Translations under genes and position numbers: made by a program
Part shown: positions 8,826 through 17,387 of the stretch, one piece after another
Layout: each line of letters begins with the position of its first letter
Numbering within the stretch: the stretch's first letter is position 1
Source of the DNA: an uncultured Acidobacteriaceae bacterium
GTDB lineage: Bacteria > Acidobacteriota > Terriglobia > Terriglobales > Acidobacteriaceae
DNA: 59,692 bases
NCBI GenBank assembly: GCA_903828675.1
Contig: CAIKND010000163.1
Location: 1-59,692 of the forward strand
Direction of reading: 5' to 3'
Notes under the pieces: model-generated
What the model was told of the DNA's origin: nothing
Databases searched by the model: none
What the model saw: only the letters and a program-made list of their open reading frames with translations

Positions 8826-11800
8826 TGATTCGCAGAATACAGCGTCTCGCATATCGTCTTCGCAGCAGCCGGGTGTTCGCCTGGACATACCTTAGCCAGA
8901 TCGTCCTGCTCAACTTGATGTTCCTTGTCTTTATCCCCAGCGCGTTTGCCGACGACTGCTCGATCGATCCGCGCCGTGCCGAGGATTGCCTGCGAACGCC
9001 GGGCTTTGCCGAGAACCTGGGTACGGGGGTAGCCGTTCTGGGCACGATTCTAGTGAACGGCATCGCCATTCAGACCATCATCCTGCAACCGCGCAGTCCC
9101 TCGGACTCCGACAAGGACAACGAGGATCCGCCCATCACCTTCTACCTCAACATCCGCACCCAGGAGGCGCGCTCGACGCTGAAGCCCGACGGCAAGGACT
9201 CGCTTTGGGTTTACGCCAAAGTCTCATGCTCTGATCCCAAGGTCGATTGCTCGCCCATGACCGATGGCATCTCTTTCACACCGGGGGGAGCCAACGCCAA
9301 TTGGCTGCAAATCGCGCAAACCGATTTTCAAGGGGGCTACAAGGCGGCGCAGTTCATCGCCGCCAATCCCACTCCCACGGTTTCAGTGCCCGCGCCTTCG
9401 TCCAGCATTGATATCTCCGCGGCGGTGCAGGGTGGAATGCTGACCGCATCCCTGCCCTTGCAGATGCCGGTGCAGGTGGCCGAGTGGGACGTTCTAATTC
9501 AGCCCGAAGGCGTCACGCAGATCATGCCTGACACCAAGGAGAGCGTGAACCTGTACGCGCGGATCAAGTTCGACGAGACAGCCTTTACCGATCCCACGGA
9601 ATTGAAGAGGGTGCAAGACGAAACCAAGGCTTCGATCAAGATGGTATCGAGCACAGACTGGGTAAAGATCGACGGCGCATTGCAGGATACCGGCGATTAC
9701 ATGGCTACGTGGATCGTGGCCTCTAATCCCAGCGGCAACATTGGCGCAATCCAGGGGCCTGAGTCGTGCACCATCACCATCACGGGCTCTTTCATGGGAA
9801 CCCCGTTGCCGGCCAAGACCACCGTCATCACGCTTACGGCGCGGCCGGAGATAGACGCCCGGCCCGACCAGATACAACTTCTCGCCGGATCGCACGGCTC
9901 GACCGATGTGACTGTATGGATTGCCAATCCCGGACCTGGGACGTGGAGCTTCGACCCGCGCGTGACCAAAGGCTCGGCGGAATTGGTCACTCTCTCCAAA
10001 GACGATAAGGGTCCGGCGATGACTCTGGTCACGATTGCCGACAATGCCGGCAATCTAAATACCGGGGCAAGCAAGGTTTATTGCACGGTGAGCGTTTTTG
10101 CCAAAAACGACCAATTGAGTTTAGAACTTGAACGCCAGATTCTTGTCGCCTTGTGCCAGGAGGGCCTGGTTATTACCCACTGCGCCGATGGGGACAGCAT
10201 TCATGTCCGCGCCGACGGCAAACAACAGAAGACTGAAGTGGATCTTTGCGTCTTCACCTACAACGCGGAAACGAAAGAGCTCCGGGCCGACGAGGGGGCC
10301 GCAAAGTCGATCGTGATCGACCTCGATGAAGAAGCGAAGTCGATGGGATATAACGTGGCAACCGCCTGCGTTGTCCACCACGATCCCGAAGGCATGACAG
10401 CGGAGAATAATCCCGCGGCCAAGATTATGTGGTGGGCGGAGAAGGAAATTCCGGGCGAAGACCGCATGATGGTCCGCTACAAGGCTTCGGTGCCGGGGAT
10501 GGACCCGGACAAGTTCTCCAAGCAGCTTCCGGTCACCGTGGAAGCGATGACGCTGGAAGAGGAGTCGGCAGCGAAAGAGGTGGAAATCGAGCGTTGCCGC
10601 CAGGTGATCACGAAGTACATCCCCGCCGGCAAGCAGCAGCAGTTCACCGCTCTCGTTGATCGCCGCAAGGACACGCTTGGCCCCAAGGGCCTAGCGACAT
10701 TGCGCCACAAGATTTGGGGCATTGCCGTCAACCTGATCCTTGCCGAGGGCGCTGAGGGATACAAGAACGAAGCCGAGTGGGCGGACCGCATCGTTGTGGT
10801 GCTGGAGTGGGCCGAGTGGGCAGGTGACATTGCTTTCAACGCTGCCGCCGCCGCGCTCTGCGGCCCGATGGGGCAGATTGCGGCGCCCATGATCAAAAGT
10901 GCGCTCGTCTCTGCTATCACCTGCTACGAGAACGGCGAGGACTTCGAGGCCTGGGCCACACAGAACCTGTGGGGCGTGTGGGGCGCCGTCGAAGGCCAGG
11001 CTCTCGATATCGACCGACTTACCAAACTCACCGGCAATAGCAAAGCTAAAGCCTGGGCCATCTTCGTCGGATACACCTTCGGCAAAAAACTCTACCAGGG
11101 CAAGGCGGTTTTGGATGCCGCCAAAGAGACCGCGCAAGAAATTGGAATGGGGCAGTTCAACAACTGGCTGGGCGAAAAGGCCAAGGCCTCGTATCAGAAG
11201 CACGGCCTTGGGGGAGTGAAGCCCACGCCGGAAAGCGGCACTACTGCACATCCCGACGAGGCTGATCCCTCCAGCAGCGCGCACGGCGACGAGCCCTCGA
11301 CCGGAAGAAAGCCTGGAGATGAGTCAGCGCCTGGCAAAAAGCCCGGTGATGAGCCTTCAAGCACCAGGAAACCCGGTGACGAGACAGTCGTCAAGCCAGA
11401 TGAAACGAGCACCAAGAAGCCGGGCGATGAGCCAGGCGCAAAGCCCGACGAGCCGAATGCCAAGAAACCAGGCGACGACGCACCTGTCACGCCCGACGGC
11501 GACAACAACCCGCCCCCTGAGCCCAGCGAGAAGCCAACCCGCGATGAGGCGTGGAAAGAGGGCCGCGAGAATGGGAAGGTGGCCATCAAGGAGCTGGGCG
11601 AGGCAGTCAAGAGCGACAATCCCGATCGTCAACGCCAGGCTGCGTTGAAGTTCCTACGGGACAAGAACGCGATGATGGAGCTCAACAACGATCCGGGCGC
11701 CGGCTACCTGCGAAAGAAGCTGAACGACACAATGAAGGATGTGTACACCAGCACGGATCGGGGGACCAAGACCGACCTGGCCCAACATCTGGGAGTTCCT

Positions 11801-12565
11801 GAAAGCGACATCCGGGTCTTCAACGCTACCAACACCAAGAAACCGAGTGGAACCACAAAGTCCAGCTACGACCGCGACATCACCTACCAACGCCGCGCCA
11901 AAGAGGGCGAACTGGTTCGAGATCCAAACGCGCCGGGTGGATTCCATGAGGTGAAGGCGGGAGAGCAGCGCTGGGTGGATATTCCAGCCTCCACCGCGGA
12001 GAAGCACTATGCGCGCAACTTCTACGAGGCATCGACCGGCAAGCAGGGAGCGTCGGACGCCGAGGTCACAAGTTATGCCCGGGCTCACGATCAAACCTGC
12101 ACGGATCGCCTTTCCGCCGACGCCTATGGCACTTCGCGCAAGGATCTCGATACGGCCATCAAGCGCCCCGGACGCGACTTCAGCGATCCACAACAGGTTG
12201 GCCAATGCATGGAGCACAAGTCCAACGAGTGGTTCGAAAAGGCCCACCAGGTCGAGGCGACTCACCCGTCCGAAGCGGAGGGCTATCGTGCTGAGGGAAT
12301 GCGCCAGACCAGTAAGCAGTATGACAACCAGGTCAGGGCGCGCGTCGGAGCGTTACAAGACCAGGGTGTCAACGTCAAGACGGACCCAAGGCTCGAGGCG
12401 GCGATGGGAGAGATGAAGAAAGTCGAAACCGGCCATCAGTCTCCAGCCGCGGCGGAGGCCAAATTGAAGGAACTCGGCTACGACTCGCCCCAACAGGTAG
12501 CCCATGATTCGGGCAAGTATCTCGAGAGTCTGCAGAAGCTGCGGCCCAGGATAGGGAAAGGCTAG
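8825..12565 (+). CDS. Giant secreted protein with KPGDE repeat linker, unknown function
   Basis: The product is 1246 residues starting at the ATG at 8825, which overlaps the previous stop; the frame is open back to 8639 but that part overlaps the upstream gene. A Sec signal peptide ends at about A42 (A-F-A before D-D). A second hydrophobic stretch is at 64-88. Residues 100-580 are beta-rich and look like several Ig-like modules. An alanine-rich hydrophobic helix pair lies near 666-700. Residues about 800-905 are a hydrophilic linker with five KPGDE or KPGDD units. Residues 905-1246 are a separate helical, charged C-terminal domain with an S-Y-D-R-D-I-T motif and several H, C and E residues. 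The domain order (signal, beta modules, linker, distinct tail) resembles surface-displayed effectors, but no enzyme family is recognised. Confidence 0.8.
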   Translation: MIRRIQRLAYRLRSSRVFAWTYLSQIVLLNLMFLVFIPSAFADDCSIDPRRAEDCLRTPGFAENLGTGVAVLGTILVNGIAIQTIILQPRSPSDSDKDNEDPPITFYLNIRTQEARSTLKPDGKDSLWVYAKVSCSDPKVDCSPMTDGISFTPGGANANWLQIAQTDFQGGYKAAQFIAANPTPTVSVPAPSSSIDISAAVQGGMLTASLPLQMPVQVAEWDVLIQPEGVTQIMPDTKESVNLYARIKFDETAFTDPTELKRVQDETKASIKMVSSTDWVKIDGALQDTGDYMATWIVASNPSGNIGAIQGPESCTITITGSFMGTPLPAKTTVITLTARPEIDARPDQIQLLAGSHGSTDVTVWIANPGPGTWSFDPRVTKGSAELVTLSKDDKGPAMTLVTIADNAGNLNTGASKVYCTVSVFAKNDQLSLELERQILVALCQEGLVITHCADGDSIHVRADGKQQKTEVDLCVFTYNAETKELRADEGAAKSIVIDLDEEAKSMGYNVATACVVHHDPEGMTAENNPAAKIMWWAEKEIPGEDRMMVRYKASVPGMDPDKFSKQLPVTVEAMTLEEESAAKEVEIERCRQVITKYIPAGKQQQFTALVDRRKDTLGPKGLATLRHKIWGIAVNLILAEGAEGYKNEAEWADRIVVVLEWAEWAGDIAFNAAAAALCGPMGQIAAPMIKSALVSAITCYENGEDFEAWATQNLWGVWGAVEGQALDIDRLTKLTGNSKAKAWAIFVGYTFGKKLYQGKAVLDAAKETAQEIGMGQFNNWLGEKAKASYQKHGLGGVKPTPESGTTAHPDEADPSSSAHGDEPSTGRKPGDESAPGKKPGDEPSSTRKPGDETVVKPDETSTKKPGDEPGAKPDEPNAKKPGDDAPVTPDGDNNPPPEPSEKPTRDEAWKEGRENGKVAIKELGEAVKSDNPDRQRQAALKFLRDKNAMMELNNDPGAGYLRKKLNDTMKDVYTSTDRGTKTDLAQHLGVPESDIRVFNATNTKKPSGTTKSSYDRDITYQRRAKEGELVRDPNAPGGFHEVKAGEQRWVDIPASTAEKHYARNFYEASTGKQGASDAEVTSYARAHDQTCTDRLSADAYGTSRKDLDTAIKRPGRDFSDPQQVGQCMEHKSNEWFEKAHQVEATHPSEAEGYRAEGMRQTSKQYDNQVRARVGALQDQGVNVKTDPRLEAAMGEMKKVETGHQSPAAAEAKLKELGYDSPQQVAHDSGKYLESLQKLRPRIGKG
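11300..11490 (+). repeat. KPGDE-coding tandem repeat inside the giant gene
   Basis: Imperfect units encode KPGDE or KPGDD followed by 4-12 variable residues, at least five times in about 190 nt. It makes a proline-rich acidic linker between the beta-rich body and the C-terminal domain. Unit spacing varies, so it is not an exact DNA tandem repeat. Confidence 0.75.
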
Positions 12566-12574
12566 GCCGAAACC

Positions 12575-13216
12575 ATGAGTGAATGGGTATTTATCGATCT
12601 TCCCGCGAATATGATTGAGGGCCTGCCTGAGCCCGAGCAGCCCTTTCCGGTCCGGCGCGAGCGGATGCCGATTTACGACGAATTGAAGGCGGAGGGCTTT
12701 CCCCTCCTCTTTGTTGCAGACGAACTGGATGCCTACCTTGAGGAGCGCCCGGATCGCGTGGAGCGCTACCGCCGCGAGGCTGCACACCTGTTTCTTTGCG
12801 CCGGCATCGAGGCGGTGATGGACACCTGCATCGAACCCTCGTTGCACTACTTCAAACTCGCCATTTGGCTGGATCCCGCCAACCTGTCCGATCGAATGAA
12901 CTATGCCATGTCTCTGCACCAACTGGAACGCCGCGAGGAAGCCGTAGCCGAGTATCGCGAAGTCATTCAGCGCGGATCAGTGTGGGATTGGTGGCAGGCA
13001 TGGATGCTTTGCGCAGAAGAATTAATTTTCCTGGGGCGTGCCGCAGAAGCCATGCCGCTGCTGCTAGAGGCAAAGAAGACTATTCCGGATAGCCATCAAT
13101 TTTGGACGGTGCTCGCCGATTGCGAAGAGCGTCTGACGCCAACCTGCCCGCACTGTGGCGCACCCCAGCATGAGAAGATGCGCTTCTGCGGAAACTGCGG
13201 CGGCAAGCTGGGTTGA
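12575..13216 (+). CDS. TPR-like protein with C-terminal zinc ribbon
   Basis: The product is 213 residues, beginning 9 nt after the stop of the giant gene. No signal peptide or membrane segment is seen, so it should be cytoplasmic. Residues 80-185 contain two or three TPR-like helix pairs (H-Y-F-K-L-A-I-W-L-D-P-A-N followed by M-N-Y-A-M-S-L-H-Q-L-E-R-R-E-E-A). C191, C194, C205 and C208 form a zinc ribbon at the very C-terminus, reversed in position relative to the other ribbon proteins nearby. It is the last gene of the rightward operon and its stop lies 4 nt from the stop of the convergent operon. Probable role: protein-protein contact with the membrane partners; inference. Confidence 0.8.
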   Translation: MSEWVFIDLPANMIEGLPEPEQPFPVRRERMPIYDELKAEGFPLLFVADELDAYLEERPDRVERYRREAAHLFLCAGIEAVMDTCIEPSLHYFKLAIWLDPANLSDRMNYAMSLHQLERREEAVAEYREVIQRGSVWDWWQAWMLCAEELIFLGRAAEAMPLLLEAKKTIPDSHQFWTVLADCEERLTPTCPHCGAPQHEKMRFCGNCGGKLG

Positions 13217-13220
13217 ACGG

Positions 13221-13829
13221 CTATTTCATGCGCCAGACGCGTGGAATCAGGTAGAGCAATGAGACGCCGACCAGTCCGCGTCCGAGGTGTGTCTGCGCAC
13301 CTTGCGTGTTGCCCACCAGCGTTTGCAGTTGCATCAATACGGGCCAGGAGAGCCACCCCAGGCACCCGATGATCACGATGATTGCTACGGTTCGGCCCAC
13401 ATAGGGGACTAGCGGAACCAGCACCGCGGGCAACAGCGATGGGATGGCAAAGCCGGCGAGCATCGCCGTGTTCTTCGAGTACATGGGCCAGCCTTGCAAG
13501 AGTCCGATGGCGAGACCGGGCAGCACTGGAGCCAGCCCTTCCCAGATGGCCGGCGCGGCTTTCTTTTTCTGTACGGTGAGCGTGGCCTGCGGTATTGGTT
13601 GCGGCGGCATCGCCGGTTGCGCGGCGGCCTGTTGCTGCGGCAAGGTCCATTGCGAGCCGTTCCACATCATCCACTGCGTGGAGTTCGGATCAATCTGCCA
13701 CCAGTGGCCAGACTGGTCCTGGACCCTGAGTTGCCCCGCCATCTGCTGGAACTGGGCGGCCTGCAACTGCCCTGCACGATACTGCGCCTGCAGATTTGCA
13801 AACTGCTGTCCCGCCTCTTCAAAATTCAT
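13221..13829 (-). CDS. W-motif N-terminal domain with membrane domain (paralogue of 8196)
   Basis: The product is 202 residues; the ATG at 13829 has AAGGAG 7 nt upstream, which decides against the longer frame to 13886. The first 57 residues match the N-terminal domain of the product at 8196 in spacing of F-E-E-A, A-G-Q-L, G-x-x-W and T-Q-W. A Q/P/A-rich linker follows, then about three hydrophobic segments from residue 95 to the end. It is the last gene of the leftward operon 16400-13221. The sharing of this domain between the two convergent operons argues that they serve one process. Confidence 0.8.
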   Translation of the reverse strand: MNFEEAGQQFANLQAQYRAGQLQAAQFQQMAGQLRVQDQSGHWWQIDPNSTQWMMWNGSQWTLPQQQAAAQPAMPPQPIPQATLTVQKKKAAPAIWEGLAPVLPGLAIGLLQGWPMYSKNTAMLAGFAIPSLLPAVLVPLVPYVGRTVAIIVIIGCLGWLSWPVLMQLQTLVGNTQGAQTHLGRGLVGVSLLYLIPRVWRMK

Positions 13830-13857
13830 CGTGCCGCTCCTTGCCTGATTTCCGGCC

Positions 13858-14874
13858 CTATCTTCCGGCCTTGAGTTCCGGCGCATCCGGGCGAATCATG
13901 GTGACGCCATCTTCCGTTCCCAACCAGAAGACGCCGTTCGGCGTTTCCGCAATGCGTTTTACTTCCCAACCTGTCATTCCCTGATCCGGCGTGAGAATAC
14001 GCCATCCGGCACCGCTCTGCACCGCCAGTCCTTCGGTTTCGCTGCTAATCCAAAAGCGTCCGGCGCCGTCCTCAAACACGGTTCGCGCGCGATCCGAGGT
14101 CAGCCCGTCCTTTTTGCCCAGGCATTTCCATTGCGAATCTTTCAGGAGGCACGCCCCGCCGCGCTTGCCAAAGCCGCTGGCGAACCACAGCCCGCCGTCG
14201 CGATCCTGATAGATTGCGGAAACCGAAGGATGCGCCAAACCTGGATTATGGGTGAAATCCTGCCATTCTCCTTGGCTGGTAAGCTCTACCAATCCGCCAT
14301 GTACGGGACCTACCGAAGATGCCCACATTGCGCCGCTGCGATCCTCAAACAGCGCGAATATGCCTTCAAAGCCTAGCGAGGCCGAGTCACGCACCAGGCG
14401 GAAGGCACTTCCATCGAGCCTCGCCAGGCCTTTTTCTCCTCCAGCCCAGATCTCTCCGTTGCTGCGTTCAAGCACTGCCTCCACGGCACCAACCTGCGCA
14501 TCCAGATGCGTCCAGAGTGCCCCTTCGCGGCGCTCTACGCCGTTGCCATGGCCTACCCATAGCACGCCCTTGCGGTCGAAGATCATTGAGCGCGCCCGCT
14601 CCAGTGAAGGCGTTCCTTTTGGCAATGGAAGCAGCGTGCCTTGCTCCCAATCGAACAAACTCAGCCCGTCCCGTCCGCCGCTCCACAATTTCGTTCCTTC
14701 CACCAACAGGGCCGCGGTTTCGTGTGGAGGCCTGAACCTTTTCCAACCTTCATGCGGGAGACGCCGCCGGAAAGACTCGACCAGCGAGTCGGCGTTCAAC
14801 CCGATTGCCAGCACAATGGTCACAGCCACGGTGAACTGAATGACAGGTCTCCACCGCCGCCACCGGCGTACCAT
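13858..14874 (-). CDS. Membrane-anchored two-component-regulator-type beta-propeller protein
   Basis: The product is 338 residues. The ATG at 14874 has AAGGA a few nt upstream; a GTG at 14895 overlapping the previous stop as GTGA is an alternative. One N-terminal hydrophobic anchor (about residues 10-28) is followed by an extracytoplasmic domain of repeated blades of about 40-45 residues, each with a W-V-G-H, W-A-G-G, W-A-S-S, W-F-A-S, W-I-S-S or W-L-G-T turn preceded by D-R-x-G or similar. These are Reg_prop repeats, known from the sensor domains of hybrid two-component systems. No kinase domain is attached, so this is a free-standing propeller, perhaps a ligand- or protein-binding part of the same envelope system. 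Confidence 0.82.
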   Translation of the reverse strand: MVRRWRRWRPVIQFTVAVTIVLAIGLNADSLVESFRRRLPHEGWKRFRPPHETAALLVEGTKLWSGGRDGLSLFDWEQGTLLPLPKGTPSLERARSMIFDRKGVLWVGHGNGVERREGALWTHLDAQVGAVEAVLERSNGEIWAGGEKGLARLDGSAFRLVRDSASLGFEGIFALFEDRSGAMWASSVGPVHGGLVELTSQGEWQDFTHNPGLAHPSVSAIYQDRDGGLWFASGFGKRGGACLLKDSQWKCLGKKDGLTSDRARTVFEDGAGRFWISSETEGLAVQSGAGWRILTPDQGMTGWEVKRIAETPNGVFWLGTEDGVTMIRPDAPELKAGR

Positions 14875-14891
14875 GAGTTCCTTTTCCAATC

Positions 14892-15917
14892 TCACAGCGG
14901 ACGCCAGCGGATGGTGACCTGGTTGAAATTGCCCTTACGGCATCGCAGTACGATCCGTTTCCATCCATTGCTAGGACTCGGGGCCTCGGCGATGCCCACT
15001 CCGACTGGCTCGACCTCGATCATCACCGGGATTCCGGGCAATGCTCCTCGCAGACTCCCGCTGCTGGCGGTTCTGCCGTCAATGGTCACAACTGTGTGTT
15101 TATCCAGCGAACCGGTCCACACTAATACGCCCGAAGACGCGTGCTGGGTCGGCTTTTCTGGCCTGTACGGCATCGGCTGCTGCGACGGCTCTGAGTTCAT
15201 GCTGTGCTGCATCGCCTGTTGCGGCGATGCCTGGGAGGTTCTCGGCGGAGTGCCAGGGGCATTCTTGGTGGTGCCAGTCGTGGCCGGTTGAGGCGTCGAA
15301 ACGGGCGGAGTCGCGTCGGGCGTGGCGGGAGCTGAGACTCCTGAAGCAGCCGCCGGCGTTGCGGCCGAACCTTGCGGTGGCTTGGCGAGGAATTTGGTGT
15401 AGGCGAACCAGCTCCCAACCGCGACAACCAACAACGCAACCGCAGCAACGACGATCTTGCCTACCGGAGATTTGCCTGCAGGCGGCGGAGGTGGGAACAT
15501 GCCCGGCAAGGCAATCGGCAGGGGCGGAGCTGCCCCAATGGGCGTCCATTCCGGCTGCGAAAAGGCCGCTGGCAGAGGAGGCGGCGTGGCGGGAATCGAG
15601 ATTGGCGGCGGTGGAGGCATGAGCGGTGGGGGTGGCGGTGCAGCCGGTGCAAATGCGATGGGTGGCGGGGGAACAGCCTGTGCGGGCGTTGGGGGCAGGG
15701 GCAAAGGGGCGCTCGAAACCTGCGCCGGTGCGGCAACCGCAGCACCGCACCCTGTGCAGAATTTCAGACCGCTTTTCAACTCGGCTCCGCATCCGGAGCA
15801 CTTGCGCTCATCGCTGGGCGGCACTGTTGCACCAGGAGAAGTCATGGGAGTACCGCAGCTTGTGCAGAACTTCATGTTGGGTGGGTTCTCGCCGCCGCAC
15901 TTCACGCAAATAGCCAT
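14892..15917 (-). CDS. Double zinc-ribbon single-TM protein
   Basis: The product is 341 residues. Two zinc ribbons stand in tandem: C4/C7/C18/C21 and C40/C43/C54/C57. Residues 65-160 are a proline-rich linker with PPPPP runs. One hydrophobic segment (V-V-A-A-V-A-L-L-V-V-A-V, near 170-190) is followed by an A/P/T-rich stretch and a C-terminal beta-rich domain from about residue 265 that ends in V-T-I-R-W-R. The predicted topology puts the ribbons in the cytoplasm and the C-terminal domain outside. It lies 39 nt downstream of the DUF3592-like gene and directly precedes the propeller gene, so all belong to one operon. Confidence 0.82.
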   Translation of the reverse strand: MAICVKCGGENPPNMKFCTSCGTPMTSPGATVPPSDERKCSGCGAELKSGLKFCTGCGAAVAAPAQVSSAPLPLPPTPAQAVPPPPIAFAPAAPPPPPLMPPPPPISIPATPPPLPAAFSQPEWTPIGAAPPLPIALPGMFPPPPPAGKSPVGKIVVAAVALLVVAVGSWFAYTKFLAKPPQGSAATPAAASGVSAPATPDATPPVSTPQPATTGTTKNAPGTPPRTSQASPQQAMQHSMNSEPSQQPMPYRPEKPTQHASSGVLVWTGSLDKHTVVTIDGRTASSGSLRGALPGIPVMIEVEPVGVGIAEAPSPSNGWKRIVLRCRKGNFNQVTIRWRPL

Positions 15918-15956
15918 ATTGATTCCGCCGTTCCCTTTCGAAAAATTGCTTGCTAC

Positions 15957-16400
15957 CTATCTGAGCGCCGCAGCGATTGCCAGCAATACAATCGCGCCGC
16001 CCAGCACCATCCACAATGTGCCGCCAGACGCCTTCCGCTCAAGCACAGCCTTCTCAGGCTTGGCAGGGTCGTAGAATACCCACACCGAGGCTCCAACCTG
16101 GAAGACCATCATTGCTTCCTCGGCCTGAGCCTGTCTCGAATAGCTCTTTGCGACGAACGCAATTCTATTCCCTAGATAGCGTTGGTTGTCGACAAGATAT
16201 TCGTATTGAATCACGGGAAGGTAGCTGGTTGTGTCCGCCTCATCCGGATTGCCGCGGGTAGTGGACCTATCAATTTTGGCGGACAAGATTCGGCCTGGAG
16301 TATAGGGCCAAGAGAGGCTTGCCCGCACTTTGCGGAACTGCAGCCAGCCGATCAAGAGTAGTCCCGCTCCGAGCAGGGCAGGTACAAGAATCTGAGTCAT
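15957..16400 (-). CDS. DUF3592-like membrane protein
   Basis: The product is 147 residues with a hydrophobic segment at each end (about 5-20 and 125-145) and a beta-rich domain between. The pattern G-R-I-L-S-A-K-I-D, then V-I-Q-Y-E-Y-x-V-D-x-x-x-Y-x-G-N-R-I and V-W-V-F-Y-D-P-x-K-P-E-x-A-V-L is the usual signature of DUF3592. AGGG about 8 nt upstream supports the ATG at 16400. The molecular function of the family is unknown; the middle domain is probably extracytoplasmic. It heads the leftward operon of zinc-ribbon, propeller and W-motif genes. Confidence 0.85.
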   Translation of the reverse strand: MTQILVPALLGAGLLLIGWLQFRKVRASLSWPYTPGRILSAKIDRSTTRGNPDEADTTSYLPVIQYEYLVDNQRYLGNRIAFVAKSYSRQAQAEEAMMVFQVGASVWVFYDPAKPEKAVLERKASGGTLWMVLGGAIVLLAIAAALR

Positions 16401-16455
16401 CCTTCGTTCCCTTGCATGACTTAACCACTACCTGAAACCGGGCCCCTAACTTGCC

Positions 16456-17133
16456 TCAGTGCCCAGAAAGCGCACTGTCGCTTTTAATCCCGAAATCGCG
16501 GAAGTAGATTACGCTGTCCGCCTTGGTCCACAGGCCGGACCTGCCTTCGGCAGCAAAGGTGCCATCCTCGACTTCAAAGAGCTTTTCGCCGTTCAGGCTG
16601 ACGGTGAAGTTCCTGCCGTGAAAGCTTACGCTCAGCCGGTTCCACACTTGCGGCGCAACCTTGTGCTTTACGCCATACGTGCCTGATGGAGTGCCATTGG
16701 GCGCGATCGGCGTGCGCACGCCTTTCTCAACCTTGTAGAGCACGACGTTGTCTTCCAGTGCGTTTGCGCGGGCAACGTAGTAGTTATCCGCATCGACAAA
16801 GCGCCAAACAAGCCCCGCCCCCTGGTCGATTTTGCCGGAAACGGTTTTGAAGCTCACGGAGATGGTTCCGTCGAGTATGGATGGCTCGCGAAGAATCGCG
16901 AGAGGATATCGGCTCTGGGTTGGATCGCCGGAGAGTTGTGCCAGCACCTTGGGCTTGCCGCGCGTAGCGGCGTCTTTAATGACGGCCCACTGGGGCACTC
17001 CGCCCGAGTGGGTCATGCAGGCGTCCCACCCCTGGGGCAGGCTTCCACTGGGCGCTCTGTTGAATTCGGTCTGCTGCGCCGCGCCGAATGCCGATGCGGC
17101 GAGCAGCAAAGCTATCCAAAGCCAAAATCTCAT
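16456..17133 (-). CDS. Secreted lectin-like (concanavalin A-fold) protein
   Basis: The product is 225 residues with a Sec signal peptide of about 19 residues (ending A-F-G-A-A before Q-Q). The mature domain has the pattern of the DUF1080/LamG-like jelly-roll: I-S-V-S-F-K, then G-A-G-L-V-W-R, then D-N-Y-Y-V-A-R-A-N, and late L-S-V-S-F-H-G and F-x-V-S-L-N-G-E-K-L-F. Such domains bind or cleave saccharides, but no catalytic residues can be assigned. It lies 55 nt upstream of the DUF3592-like gene in the same direction and may be the first gene of that operon or a separate unit. Confidence 0.78.
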   Translation of the reverse strand: MRFWLWIALLLAASAFGAAQQTEFNRAPSGSLPQGWDACMTHSGGVPQWAVIKDAATRGKPKVLAQLSGDPTQSRYPLAILREPSILDGTISVSFKTVSGKIDQGAGLVWRFVDADNYYVARANALEDNVVLYKVEKGVRTPIAPNGTPSGTYGVKHKVAPQVWNRLSVSFHGRNFTVSLNGEKLFEVEDGTFAAEGRSGLWTKADSVIYFRDFGIKSDSALSGH

Positions 17134-17194
17134 GCGTTCACCGTTGTTATCTGGAAAAGCATACCATCAAGTTCAACCGCAGTTACTAACAGTG

Positions 17195-17300
17195 CTTAGG
17201 GAGCCTCTGTTTAAGCCCTATTCGATGCTGAGCCTTCCCTCGGGGGCTGAAGCCCTTGTTCATTTTGCAGCATTTGCGGCACGGCTAAAGCCGTGCCCTT
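17195..17300. repeat. Extragenic repeat with perfect hairpin
   Basis: This stretch between two leftward genes carries gggggctgaagccc and, near 17279-17297, gcacggct-aa-agccgtgc, a near-perfect hairpin. The words ggctgaagccc and cacggctaaagccgtgcc are typical of a repeat I associate with acidobacterial genomes. Two gagcctct words (about 17211 and 17351) flank it. No gene lies in 17134-17387. Confidence 0.55.
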
Positions 17301-17387
17301 TCAAAACGTCGACTTAATCAGATGTTCCTTAGATCGTTATGTGGATCCAAGGAGCCTCTAAATAGGTCCTTGCTTTAGGGGCCGAGT

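Noticed and set aside
11870..11895. S-Y-D-R-D-I-T as a firm nucleotidyltransferase call for the giant protein
   Set aside because: The flanking residues do not match the family signature well enough; kept only as a speculation.
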